Of a DNA stretch of 64,000 nt, positions 49,500 to 63,429 are shown one piece after another. Both the position numbers and the translations under genes were made by a program. Positions within the stretch are counted from its first letter, which is position 1, and the number at the start of each line of letters is the position of its first letter. The notes beneath the pieces are model-generated. The model saw nothing but the letters and a program-made list of their open reading frames with translations, did not search any database and was not told where the DNA came from. Source of the stretch: Impatiens glandulifera (Eukaryota; Streptophyta; Magnoliopsida; Ericales; Balsaminaceae); NCBI RefSeq assembly GCF_907164915.1, contig NC_061867.1, forward strand, positions 52,827,852 through 52,891,851, given 5' to 3'.

Positions 49500-52400
49500 A
49501 GTCGTGGTCGTCCTTGGCTCGAACCGGTACTTTTCCATCTTCTGTCTGAATTGGCACAAGTGATCCTCACTTTCCCAGTTATTCTCAGCATCGGGTAGAC
49601 TTCCCATCGTACGAAGTATTCGGTAAAAAGGGAAACTCCTCTTCTTTTAATCTCCCTATGAGATATGATTTCTTTTATATCTTTGTCGAAGGAGGTCGTG
49701 ACGACGGTTGTTGCCCGACTAGATTGTCCCCTTTCTGCATCCTACACATCTTAGTGAAACGACTTAATTTTAATTACGTAGAACACTAGATGAATCTTTT
49801 GTCTAGGTGGCAACTCCAACCGATATGAGACATTCTCCACACGCCGCTCAATTTTAAACGGTCCCTCGTATCTACGTACAAACCCCTTGTGCATTGATCG
49901 TAGAGATTTAAATTATTGTGGGAGTAATTTCACCATTACTCTGTCACATTCCTTGAACTCGACTGCACGCCTCTTTAGATCTTCCTATTTCTTCATCCTC
50001 TTGGTGGCTTTGTCCAAGGACGTTCGAACAAAATTTGCCTCATCTTCTAAAGATTTGGCGAAAGTGTAGGCAGACGTACTTTGTCCTACGTAACCGATAG
50101 CCAAACTTTGTGAGTCGCTGGTTGTCTCCCTATCGCTAATTCAAACGGACTCTGCCCAATCGATTCACTCCTCAATAAGTTATATGAGAACTGTGTCGTG
50201 TCTAAAAGTCTGCTCCATTGTCTTTGGTTGACACTCACATTGTGTCTCAAATATAACTCTAGCAAGGCATTGACCATTTCTGTCTGCCCATCGGTTTGTG
50301 GATGGAAGCTGGTTGAGAATGCTAAATTGGTACCCATCAATTTGAACAATTCAGACCAAAACTTCCCGGTGAATCGAGGATCTCTATCGCTCACAATTGT
50401 CTTTGGGACTCCCTAATGCTTCACGATGTTCTTCAAGAACAACTTGGATGTATCGAACGTCGTAATGTCGGGTAGTGCCGCTATAAAACTTATATCCTTT
50501 GAAAAACATTCAACCACCACTATGATCGACCGTACCCCTCAGACTTTGGTAGGGTTATGATGTAATCCATCGAGATGCTTTCGAATGGATGTTCCAGTAC
50601 TAGTAATGGTTGGAGCAAACAACCGGGTTGTTGTTGCTCGATCGTATTTTGTTGGCAAATAAGACATGTCCGCACATAAGCTTCCACATCATCGCGCATT
50701 ATGGGCTAATAATATGAATCCTCCATCAGAACCATGGTGCGATGCATTCCTAGGTGGCCCGCCCATTTTGAATCATGACTTTCCTTTCAGACGTCTCGTC
50801 GTAAGCTCCCCCACTTGGGTACGAACACTCGATTTCTTTTTTTCAAGAGTAACTCGTCGTCGACCCAAAACCTTTGAGTCTTGCCGCTTCGAGCAAACTC
50901 TATCAGGCTTAATGCATTGGGATCCTTCTCTAAGCCCTCTCGAATGTGTTCCCTTATGTTGGTATCTAGTTTACTAATGGCGGTCAGCTCTGTCTTGCGT
51001 CTTAATGCGTCAGCTACATGATTGGTAACCCCTAGCTTGTATTCCAATGTGTAGTCGAACTTAGCTAGAAATTCTTGACACCTAGATTGCTTAGGAGTTA
51101 GCTTCTTCTATGTTTGGAAGTAGCTAGTGGTTACGTTGTCTGTTCGGACCATGAACCTACTACCAAGAAAGTAGTGCCTCCATGTGTGTAGGCAATGCAC
51201 AATCATTGTCATCTCTTTGTCATTGATTGTGTATCGTCGTTCCGTGTCGTTTAACTTTCAGTTTTCGTCTGTATAGGGTGTCCATCTTGCATCAACACAC
51301 CTCCGATGGCAAAGTTAGACGCATCGGTTTGCACGTCATACTCCTTGCTATGGTCTGGCAATGCTAGAACTAGTTGTTCAGTAACTTTGGCCTTGAGCCC
51401 CTCTAAGGCCTCCATGCATTTTTTGTCTCACCTTTATGATCGATCTTTCTTCAAGTGGTCGATTAGGGAGTATCTATTTTTGAGTACCATGTAATGAACT
51501 TGTGGTAGTAGTTTACCAAACCAAGAAATAACCGGAGTTGAGCACATTTTTTGGTGGTTCACATTCTTGAATAGCTTTAACCATGGCTTCATCCATCATA
51601 AGGCATCCGGACTTCATTTGATGGCCAAGAAACATTAGTTGATCTTGGGAAAATGAGCATTTTTCCACTTTGCGTACAACTCATTCTCCCGCAAAGCTTG
51701 AAGAACCAATCTTAAATGTTCAACATGCTCATGCAGCGTGGATAAGTATACAATAATATCATCAAGATAAACTACCACGAATTTATCTAGGTAGGGGTGA
51801 AAAACCTTATTCATGTGGGTGCAAAATGTGGTCGGTGCATTAGTAAGGCCAAAAGGCATGACAAGGAATTCGTAAGACTCATACCTCGTGACCATAGTAG
51901 TTTTTGACTTATCCCCTTTTGATATCTCACTTTCCAATATCCGGACCGCAAGTCTATCTTCGAAAACCACTTGGCTCCTCCAAGTTGATCGAATAATCCA
52001 CCGACGATCAGGATTGGGTATTTATTTTGGACTGTCAACTTGTTCAGCGCCTGATAGTCCACACACATCCCTAATGACCCATCATGCTTCTTTTAGAAAA
52101 GCATCGGGGCACCATAGGGCAATTTGGATGACTGGATCATTCCAGCATCAAGCAACTCTTTCAATTGCTTCTGCAACTCCTTTATCTCGTGTGGTGCCTT
52201 TATATAGGGTGTGCGAGAGGGTGGTAAAGCATATGGCACAAACTCGATTTTATGGTCCACACCCCGTTTTAGCGGTAATCTTTTCGGGAGTTGGGCATAG
52301 TATCTTTAAACTCCTCCAACACTTCTTGGACTTCCTTGGGTACTTCTCTTTATGTTTTGGAATTGTCCTCTTCATCCATCATAGAGAAAGCGACAAATGT

Positions 52401-53566
52401 CTCTTCACCATGCTGGAGGTCTCGTCTGAATTGTATTGCCTAGAGCATGCCCATTCCCTCTAGTTCCCTTCTTACTATATTTCGCTAGTCTTTTCGTGAT
52501 CCAAAATGACCAGAAAATAAGAATAGGGAATTATACAAATGCGTACCTGATCGAACCATCGTAGCCCCAACACTACATCGAAATCATCCAAAGGGATTAC
52601 CAAAAACGAGACCCTTCCTTTCTAGTCTTCGATCCGGACTTGCACTTCCTTCGCCTCCCCGACCACCGGTGTGGCTATCGTATTCACGGACTTGATAGTC
52701 CCCCTTGTTGGGTTTATGTGGAGACCCATGCCTTAAACACTCCTTCACGCATGAAGTTATGGGTATCTCTAGTATCGACTAATGCTTTGACACACTTTCC
52801 CCCGATCAAGGTCTCCACGAAAATAGCCTTAACAGCATTGAGAAGTTTTAGGGATCCTAGTTGAGCCCTTCTTCCTCATTGGAGGACTCAGTTTCTCGAA
52901 CTGCTGCAATATTTTTACCTTTGAACGGGCACATGAACTTTATGTGGTTGGTAGCACCACATATATGACAAGTTCTTGGCTTACCCGATTCGTCGGGTTT
53001 CCTTCCTGAATTGTTGTTTGGCTGCCACTTCTTGGGTAGGCAGTCTCCCCCACCTTTCTCATTGTTGTCTTTATTTAACTTCGATCTATCAATAGACACT
53101 TTCAGTTCAACCAGTCTTTCCGCAACCGCAATTGCCTCAGAGACATTCTACACCTTGGCCCTTTGTAGTTCTAACTGTGACCATGTCTTTAGGCCGTTAT
53201 CAAAGGCGAACAGTGCCTCATGTTCTTTGAGACTGAGTAACTCGAGCATCAATTCCTTGAACTCCTTCACATACTTCTTGATGGTCCTGTTGTGCACAAG
53301 TTGACTTAGTCTAAGTCTCTTTCGTGTCTCAAAATTGGCGTTCTTTGGGAAGAATTGACAACTTTTCACCTACCTCATCCAACATCATCACTCTATCGGC
53401 CACCGCAATAAACGCTTCGAGAACTTCTTGGTGCTCGTTCATGCCTTCTTCAAGTCGGGTCACCCGCGCTTCTATGGAAGCACCTCTCTCGATAGACTTA
53501 TCCCTCTTAGATCATTTGTCCTTATGTTTGTCGGTTGAAACTTTAGTGATGGTAGAAGCACTTAAA
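49500..53566 (-). pseudogene. Gypsy chromovirus gag-pol, inactivated
   Basis: Gag includes SQLVHNRTIKKYVKEFKELM and an intact CCHC zinc knuckle CHICGATNHIKFMC (about 52971-52930). The protease active-site loop reads DTRDTHNF; Ty3/Gypsy plant enzymes usually have DTGATHNF, so the catalytic glycine is lost. RT shows KIDLRSGYW, FLVMPFGLTNAP and the catalytic YLDDII. The RNase H end reads GVTNHVADALRRK. Integrase has SDRDPRFTGKFW and FHPQTDGQTE. The chromodomain-like EYFVRWE lies near 49610 and the reading frame shifts just after it. Stops between domains make it non-autonomous. Confidence 0.87.
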
Positions 53567-54250
53567 TCCGTCGTTGGATGTATCTCGAGATTCCCGAGTA
53601 ACTTCGGAGTTTCTTTTCGATTGTTGTTTCGCCCTTATTAGATGGATCTCAACACTCATGAGTTTATTAAATTTGAAGAACACAACATTAATATTTCACA
53701 ATCTCATCTTCAACCTCAAGTTATCGAGCATTTTTTATTTTCATATTATTATAAATTATGATCATATCATTATTATATTAATTTCTTTATAAATCTAATG
53801 TGAAGTGTATAATAGATATAACTTATTTAACTCAAAATAATAAACTATTCAATACAACATTTTCTATATATTCTAAAAATCAAGAACTTCTAAATGAAAA
53901 CTCAAAATTCTTCTCAATTTATTGAGAGGGCCTAATAGTCATCAAGCATCTAACACAATTTGTTTTGCAAATTGAAAAAGTTAAAGAAACTCTAACCCGA
54001 TGCGCACGAAGTCAGCTTTCCAAAGTCGCTAAATAATAACATTTTATTTTATATAAATGTAAAATAGAGTAAAATCGTACGTTATCATATGCACATTTTG
54101 TTTTTTAATGTAGCATGGTGATTATTAAAACAAAACAATGACCATAGTTTATGTTATAAAAAATTATAACAAATAAGATCTTTAAAATGATCTTCACACA
54201 CTAGATTCAGATGGGAGGAGAGAGAGGAGTAAGCTCGGTCATACTTTTGA
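53567..54250 (+). repeat. GulLO upstream block IV (partial, no promoter)
   Basis: Begins mid-block at TCGTTGGATGTATCTCGAGA, the word present in blocks I and II, and runs through TCATCAAGCATCTAACACA (53939) and AACTCTAACCCGATGCGCAC (53989) to GATGGGAGGAGAGAGAGGAG (54210). It is closest to block I. Confidence 0.75.
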
Positions 54251-55614
54251 GAGACTCTTAAATCTCATCATTAATGTTAAAGTATAATATAAATATATTT
54301 AAAATATTATAATATTATTATCATTATATTATTATATTAATTTTTTTATAAATCTAATTTATATTTATATAAAATACATAATTTATATAATTCAAAATAA
54401 TAAATTATTTAATATAATCTTTTCTTTATCAATAATTACTTTAGCTATTTATGAACGACTCTAATAATTTTTATTTTATTTTTTAATAATATTTTTTATT
54501 TAAATATTTTTATTGATGTCTTATATTTTTTCAGCTATCATAAATTCTATTTTATTAGTGATTATTTTACCCGTTGTGAATACCCATATTTTTAATATAA
54601 TCATATGAGATTATTAGTGAACACACTGTTATTCTTCCGTTATGAGGATTTTTTCAGGTGTTATTTCCCCGGCATTCTATTGTTCTTTCACCCCATCATT
54701 CACTGCTCATGAGATTCTACTTCTTCACTTATCTTTTCAGTCAACACATTGTCATCCAATTATTAGATGGATCTCATTATTCGGGAATTTATGAAGTTTG
54801 AAGAACACAACATCAATATTTTACATTCACAATCTCATTTCAATTTTAAGTTGTTCAAGCGTTTTTCATCTTGAGTTTGAGGAGTGATGTTAACATACAA
54901 GATAATATATATAAGATATTATCACTATATTATAAGTTGTAATAATATTATTATTATATTAATTTATTTATAAGTGATGTAATGTCTATATAATACATAT
55001 AATTTTTATAATTCAATATAATAAACTATTTAATACAATCTTTTCTATTTATTTAACCATTAAGAACTTCAAAATGAAAACCCAAAATTCGTCTCAATTT
55101 CTTGAGAGGGCACAATAGTCATCAAGACATCGAACCGATTTGTAATGCAAATTGAAAAAGCTGAAAAAACCTAAACCCAAACAAACAAAAAAAGTCAACT
55201 TTCCAAAGTGGCCTAGATCTAATTAGTATTTAAGTTAGAATAAAATAAAAATAGTTCTCACAATGAATAAATTAAAGGATTTAACTTATTATTTAATGAT
55301 TTTCTTAATACTTGGGGCAGGTTTGATCTTAGAATTTTTATGATTATTTTCAAAAAAAAAATCTAATTTGATAAAAAGAAAAAATAGCTAGCTAGGTTAC
55401 TTAATATTTGAAAAATATTAAAGATATCGCCCTCCTTGAAAAACCTATCTGTGTGTTTTTATGTTTGTGACTTATGATACATGTTTATCTCCTTTGATTG
55501 TATTTTTATTTTAATTTTGTCTAATATCAATGTTCTGTAATTTATGTTTACACGAATTTATTTTTTTTGTTTTACAAACTTTTTTAAAAAATTAATAAAA
55601 TTTAAAGTACAGTT

Positions 55615-55915
55615 GTCTCAAAATAATGTCTCACTTGCTGTCTCATAGGAGGGAGAAGAGAGTAGAGAGTAGAGAGAGGAAAGATAAAATTAAATACTAA
55701 AATAAAATGTTATATATATATATATATATAATTTTTTAGAGTTTAAAATTTAAGGTTTAAAGTTTAGAATTTAGAATTTAGGATTTAGATTTTAGGGTTT
55801 ATTTCATATATATATATAACTTTTTATTTATTTAATTTATCAAAATTATGTTATTTTGATAAATGAGACAACAAGAGACACTTCTTCACTTGGGACAGTA
55901 AATTCTCACCCGTTT
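55615..55915. mobile_element. Candidate MITE with a TTTAGGG-like tract inside
   Basis: Interrupts block V relative to block III after AAAGTACAGTTG. Ends contain mirrored TGTCTC/GAGACA words (55627-55650, 55864-55880). The middle has an (AT)n run and about 65 bp of degenerate TTTAGAATT/TTTAGGATT units ending in TTTTAGGGTTTAT (55737-55802). Boundaries are approximate. Confidence 0.4.
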
Positions 55916-56408
55916 AAATAGGCCAAATATAAATATATATTTGTATTGTATTATAAAACATTAAATAATATCATTTTTTATTAATGTAAAATAGAGGAGA
56001 ATGCTCACGTTATAATTTGTCCATCTCAAATTAAATAAAATAAAGGATTCTCCTAAGGCTTGGGAATTCATTAGCATATATATCATTTTTTATTAACGTT
56101 ATAATTTGCCCATCTCAAATTAAATAAATTATCTATCTATATATATATATTATTTGTTATGTTATTAAAAAATTAAAATCAAATCATATTTTTAAAATAT
56201 TTTACTACTTATTATTTTAAAATAAAATTATTAAGTTACAATATTAAATCTAATCTTTTACTACATTATTTTTCATTTTAATGTCAACTCATACTAACGT
56301 GTATTAAGAATAATAATATTGACAACTTGGAATACGTGAATTAAAAAGATAATAGGTAGCAAAACTTATAATTGTTAATTTTTCATAGGTAAATATGGGA
56401 TTTTCCCC

Positions 56409-56417
56409 TATATATAA
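56409..56417 (+). promoter_or_regulatory. TATA box of GulLO copy 3
   Basis: TATATATAA 45 bp before the ATG, in the shared context GGGATTTTCCCC...CATATTGAAACTTCAATC. Confidence 0.72.
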
Positions 56418-56461
56418 CATATTGAAACTTCAATCTAGCTAATGCCTTAGATTACTTCATT

Positions 56462-59400
56462 ATGGGAAATCGAAAACAGTTTCTATTAGCACTAAAACTA
56501 GTGATTATCACCATTAATACTATTATCATCCTGCCCGAGGTTTTCGTTCACGCAGATCCTCCTCAAGATCCCGTTAACTGTCCTTCAAACCACAATTGCA
56601 CCGTGACCAACGCCTACGGAACATTCCCCGACAGAACAATCTGTCGGGCTGCTGACGTGGCATACCCTACAACCGAGGAAGAGCTAGTCTCGGTTGTGGC
56701 AGAAGCTTCTAAGAATGGTCGCAAGATGAGAGTTGTGACACCAACTTCGCACAGCATACCGAAGTTGGCGTGTCCCGATGATGGGGATGGAGGGCTTTTG
56801 ATTAGTACGAGGTTTCTAAATAAGATAATTGAGGTGGACCGAAATAGAATGATTTTGACAGCGGAGAGTGGGGTAAGGCTAAAAGAGTTGATAAGTGAGG
56901 CAGCTAGGTTTGGACTTGCGTTGCCTTATAGTCCTTATTGGTTGGGGGTCACGGTTGGTGGGATGTTGGGGACCGGTGCACACGGAAGCTCGCTATGGGG
57001 TCGAGGGGGTGCGGTTCATGACCATGTTGTCGGTCTTCGTATTGTAACCACGGCTGGACCGGGAGAAGGGTTTGCGAAGGTCCGAAATCTTGTGTCGAAC
57101 GCGGATGATAGTGATAATAATAGTGCAAATGGTTTTGATGCGGCTAGAACTTCTATAGGTGTTCTTGGAGTTATTTCACAGGTATGTTTTATTATTATTA
57201 TTATTATTGTTATTATATAGATTTGAAATTATGGAGCTTTTATAATTTCCTTTTTTCTCCTATTCCATTTTTATTTAACATATATAATAAAAAGATATTC
57301 TATTATCGGGCGGGCCTTGGATAGGCCCAACATAATTAGTCAACTCTCAATTAGTTAGCCTCTGAGCTGAACTTGGGTTTGAAATTTGAACAAATCAAAA
57401 ATTTATTTGAATTTTTTTTTTTATCATTTTTAAATATTTATTTATATTAGATAATGTGATAAATATATTTTTATACGAAAAAACTATAAAGAGTGTTTCT
57501 AGTTAAATTAATTCAAATGGAAGGTTTGTTTTAGTAAGAATTTTAATGTAAACAAAATATATATATTAGTTATATATAATTATTAATTATATATATATAA
57601 TTAAGTATAAAATTAATCTAATAAATAAATTAAAAAAACTACATTACACTTAAAAATGGTAAGAGTTACTACTCTATTGAAATAATTTCATTTGTTTGAA
57701 TAAGTAATAACTTATATAAAACTAATAAATTATGAGATTTATATAATTTATAAATTTGTAAAATATTATACTCATAAATTTAAAATTATAAGAATTTAAG
57801 TAGTTTACAAGTTTACATAAATATGACTTATTAGTATATTTTAAAATTGTAATTCAACTCAAAAAATCATAAGTTGAGATATATGAGAACACATGTCATG
57901 CACATTTCAATTAATCATAGTGAGTTTACATAAATATGAATTAGTTGATTAAGATATATTGAGTGCAGGTAACATTTCAACTGCAACCAATGTTCAAAAG
58001 GTCAATAACCTACCAAATGAAGGATGACAAAGACTTAGGGCAACAAATTGTCAATTTTGGACATCAACACGAGTTTGCAGATCTAACATGGCTTCCCGCT
58101 CAACGAAAGGTTGTGTATCGCCTTGATGATAGAGTCTCCTCTAATGTCTCGGGCAATGGACTTTACAATTACATCGCTCTTCGCCCCACTCCTTCGGCCT
58201 TAATTGCCTCCATCAGAATTTCAGGTTCATATCCATCTCATTCTATATTTTCAAAAGAATGAGACATAAACATACACAATTAAGTTTCTATTAGGGTTGA
58301 ATGAAATTTGAGTAAGCCGACAATTAACCCATTTAGGTCTAAACGGATTGTGTTTAAATTCAATTTTTAATATATGTATAGTTTAGAAAGGGCATGATTG
58401 AACAAAAAAATTAAACATTTTTGTGAGCATTGTTTTTTTTTTTAAATCGTCATTGGAACTCCTCGATAATCATTGATGATCACCAATTAATCAAAGCTTT
58501 CCACAACCAAATAATTCTTTTAGTTATTCTAGTAGCTTCTTCACCCATGATCAATTCTATATTATTGTTATTTATCTTACTTTCACATGTGTTTATGAAT
58601 GATGAACATAGAGGAAATTCAAGAGTCGTTGGGAGATGCCAATGGGAAATGCTTGGAAGGGAAAGCTTCTACCTCAGCTCTCTTCCTTGGTGCCTATGGT
58701 TTGACTAATGATGGTAACTACATTAAAGAAAAAAAAAACATTTTGTTTGGTTTTGTTAATGTTAAAAAATCTAATTTCAAGTCATGATATAAAACAGGCA
58801 TTCTTATGAAGGGTTATCCAGTAATAGGTTATCAAAACCGGATGCAGGCGTCTGGTGGCTGCCTAGACGAACCTGGCGATTTTAAGTTGACGACTTGCCC
58901 ATGGGATCCTCGTATAAAGGGGTTGTTCTTCTTCGATCTTGGAATTAGCATTGGCATGTCCAAAGTAAAAGACTTCATTCATGACATCCAAAACCTAGTG
59001 GAGCTCGAGCCTAAGGCCCTTTGTGTCCTAGAGCTCTACAATGGCATCCTCATGCGCTACGTCAAAGCTTCGACCTCTTACCTAGGAAAAGACGAGGATG
59101 GAGTCGAATTCGACATAATTTTTTATAGGAGCAAGGACCCGAAGACACCTAGGCTGTTTGAGGATGTGTTGGAAGAGGTTGAACAAATGGCACTATTCAA
59201 GTATGGGGGAATGCCACATTGGGGAAAGAACCGACCCATCGCATTCATTGATGTCATTAGCAAGTATAAGAATGCATCTGCGTTCTTGGCCGTCAAGCAA
59301 GAGTGGGATCCATTAGGGCTTTTCTCTAACGAGTGGACAGACCGAGTGTTGAAGGGAGGCGATCATGTGTCGATAGTTAGTGAAGGTTGTGCCCTAGAAG

Positions 59401-59504
59401 GGTTGTGTATATGTTCCGAGGATATTCATTGCGCTCCTAAGTCGGGGTACTATTGTCGTCCCGGAAGGATCTACAAGGAGGCTAGGGTTTGCCGTAAAAT
59501 ATAG
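56462..59504 (+). CDS. L-gulonolactone oxidase-like protein, copy 3 (4 exons, 594 aa)
   Basis: Closest relative of copy 2, with the same predicted role as a secreted FAD-dependent aldonolactone oxidase. Exons: 56462-57181, 57969-58224, 58612-58713, 58798-59504; GT-AG introns, phases 0,1,1. Signal peptide to about residue 31 (FVHA/DPPQDP), candidate flavin histidine H97 in VTPTSHS, HWGKN at 500-504, Cys-rich C-terminus identical in pattern to copy 2. Notable changes: W to L at residue 161 in YSPYWLGVTVGG, part of the FAD domain where copies 1 and 2 keep WW, and NYIALRPT where copies 1 and 2 have NFIPFRPT. The frame is complete, so it is probably expressed, but these changes could alter activity. 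Intron 1 is much shorter than in copy 2. Confidence 0.93.
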
Positions 59505-59939
59505 GTATAAATTATATGATAATATTAGTTGATGAATATGAATAAGTGAATCTTGCATTAAATGGTCCTTTGACTATTACCTATCTATTTACCTTGTATG
59601 TCAATAAATGTTTGTTTAGATCTTGTTTTGAATATTTCATGACATTTTCTTTATTGAGTCATATTTTATATTTTATTGTGGTGGAAAATGAAATTTTAAA
59701 CCATGTTTAAATTCTACTTAAATTGTATATCCCTTCTTCTGATTTCCATCATATTATCATTAATTTGAGAGAGGATTTACATTAATAATATTGATTGTTA
59801 TATTATAAAATATAAATTGAATAAGATGTTTTCAAAATGTGGACCAACAGGTTACTAATTAAGTTGGTTAGACAGTATCACATTTAATAATTAGATAACA
59901 TTCATCAAAGTTCTTTATTAATAGTCAATACATTTAAGA
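59505..59939. other. GulLO copy-3 3' flank holding the unoccupied Helitron site
   Basis: Aligned ungapped with 26495-26534 plus 33645-33694; the A|T at 59775/59776 is the position where the Helitron entered behind copy 2. No gene. Confidence 0.8.
59603..59608 (+). terminator. Candidate polyadenylation signal of GulLO copy 3
   Basis: AATAAA in the same context as after copy 2, 98 bp after the stop. Confidence 0.55.
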
Positions 59940-61905
59940 TGCGCCAAATATGTATATGTCAAGCTAGACATCGAAAAAATTTATAATCACGTAAATTGAG
60001 AATTTTTGTTTGATGTCATGAACAAAATGGAAATGGGTATGAAATTGATCAGCTAGATTAGATTTTGTCTCTCGAAAGTTAAATTTTCTGTCATTGTAAA
60101 GGAGAATTCTTATTGATTTTCGAGGGCTCTCGAGGGATCGGACATGATAATTCACTCTCTTTTTTCTTGTTCGTCATTTTGGAAACCCTCTAAAATATGA
60201 AGACATTCGTAGAAATTTGGGACTCATCCGTGGAGTGAGTTATGAGATAAGGTGGTATCATTTTGTCATATCACAATTGTTTTTCGTTCATAACATGCGA
60301 TACATGGTTCATGTTACCTACATGAATTTTAAGCATTTTCAGAATATTTTATTGTTATTATGTGCATGTTTCGGTCTTCGAGTTAATTTAATAAGTCATA
60401 CATATTTTTCACATATTTTGTTTCAATTTGGAGAAGGATGATGTTGTAAATGTTTTGGGGTATAAAATTGGTTCTCTTCCGCCAACCTATCTTGGTATGT
60501 CATTGGGTGTTAAGTTACTAGCTAAAATCTTTTGGGACCGATTATCATTAAAATGAAATGTAAGCTATCTAGATGAAAAAATAAAATAATCTCGAAAGGG
60601 TCGTTGGTTAATTCTTTTTAAGAGTGTGTTATCATTTATGCTCATATATATGATATCTTTTTTCATTCTTCTCAATAGTGTGGCGGTGAAAATGAAGAGA
60701 ATAATGTGTAATTTTTTATGGTGATCTTCGAACTCATCATTTTATCATTTAGTTATTTGAGATAAGGTTAAATGTTTTAAAGATCAAGGAGGTTTGAATA
60801 CTAGAGATCTTGTTTCCTTTAAAAAAGTTCTTTTATCAAAATGGTGTAATAGATTTGCAATGAAGCCGAATAGTTTTTGGGCATCGATGATCAGACATAA
60901 ATATGGTCAAGATTGATTTACTTGGTTCACAAAAATATCTAATTATCTAGTATGCTCTAACATTTGTGAGAGGAATTTATTCTATGTGGAAAAGTTTTCG
61001 TAAACAGTCTACATTCATTGTGGGGGATGGATCTTCGATCGGTTTATGGGACGATATTTTGTGTAGTGTTAAAATTTTAGTTGTGATGTATCTTAAGTTT
61101 GTTTCCATTAATATATGAAAAATGTCACATTTAAGGACATGTTTAATTCTCGGTTTAGTGGTTTTGCTAGTCGAAATATATATAAAATCAGATTTAACAC
61201 TAGAGAGAGTTCTTCACATAGAAGAGTTTTACTTTTGATATGACGTAAGTAAATGTCCACGTCCGAATAAGATATTATACGTTAGCAAGACATTAATCAT
61301 TTCTATGTGGGTCTTTACTATAATTTGTTCACTGAGTTAAATATATTTTTTGTTGAGAGAAACTTTGAGAATTAAAGATTCTATCTAAAATCTCGTTTTT
61401 TGGATAGAGCGTTATTCACGATAGAATTTTTACGGATGATATACGTATAAAAAAAGTTGTATTATGATAAGTCGTTGTCGTATGTGTCACGAGAAAGTTG
61501 AATCAACAGCTCACTTATTTTTGCATTGTCGATGGGTTGCTAGTATCTAGAGTCTTTTGTGAAGTATTATTAGGTTTTATTAAGTGATGAACGAGTTTTT
61601 GGATAGTTATTAGGAAATTTAGATTGATGCGGTTGATATGACAGACTTACATATTTGCGTTACCATCCAAAATATTTTTGATGGACTATCTGATTTGAGA
61701 GAAATCATTTAACATTTATTGATTGCAGTTGTCAGATGCGTATCATTCATAATCTCGATCGGGAAGTTGATTGGTTTTCTCGAGTACTCACAAGCTCGAT
61801 AATCTACCGGGTAATGTGAATGTATTATATTCTTTTTATTCATGTTATGTTTTTACGTTGTTCTTAAAGGATTTTTATTGTTTTTAATATAAATGGATCA
61901 TTTTC
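59940..61905 (+). mobile_element. Degenerate L1-like LINE, second family
   Basis: Broken frames give RT start KLDIEKIYNHVN (59961), then a YLGMSLGVK-like motif (60488), KDQGGLN (60783), NSFWASM (60872), STFIVGDGSSIGLWDD (61009-61056) and the zf-RVT zinc motif CRMCHEKVESTAHLFLHCRW (61476-61535). The order matches ORF2 of plant L1 LINEs. Every segment has stops. It differs in sequence from the LINEs at 7530 and 33990, so it is another family and older. The right end is diffuse (about 61905, AT-rich). Confidence 0.78.

Positions 61906-63429
<1,524 letters not shown>

Larger units (their letters stand above)
49196..53566 (-). mobile_element. Ty3/Gypsy chromovirus, minus strand, 5' LTR missing
   Basis: On the minus strand, right to left: gag (53566-52857), protease (about 52856-52640), RT (about 52150-51635), RNase H (to about 50960), integrase (about 50700-50086), a C-terminal chromodomain-like stretch (about 49700-49500), a polypurine tract AGGGGGGAGAA and the 3' LTR (49487-49196). 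The gag side breaks off at about 53566 directly into a GulLO upstream block, so the 5' LTR and primer-binding site are gone. Frames carry stops and shifts. Domain order and chromodomain place it with chromoviruses. Confidence 0.88.
54251..56461 (+). repeat. GulLO upstream block V, true 5' flank of copy 3
   Basis: Landmarks: TCATCAAGACATCGAACCG (55118), AAAGTCAACTTTCCAAAGTG (55192), AATACTTGGGGCAG (55307), TAGCTAGCTAGGTTACTTAA (55386), then an insertion (about 55615-55915) and TGCCCATCTCAAATTAAATA (56107) leading to the promoter. It most resembles blocks II and III. Confidence 0.78.

Noticed and set aside
50666..50977. Plus-strand frames of 60-190 codons within 49887-53641
   Set aside because: Shadows of the minus-strand Gypsy gag-pol.
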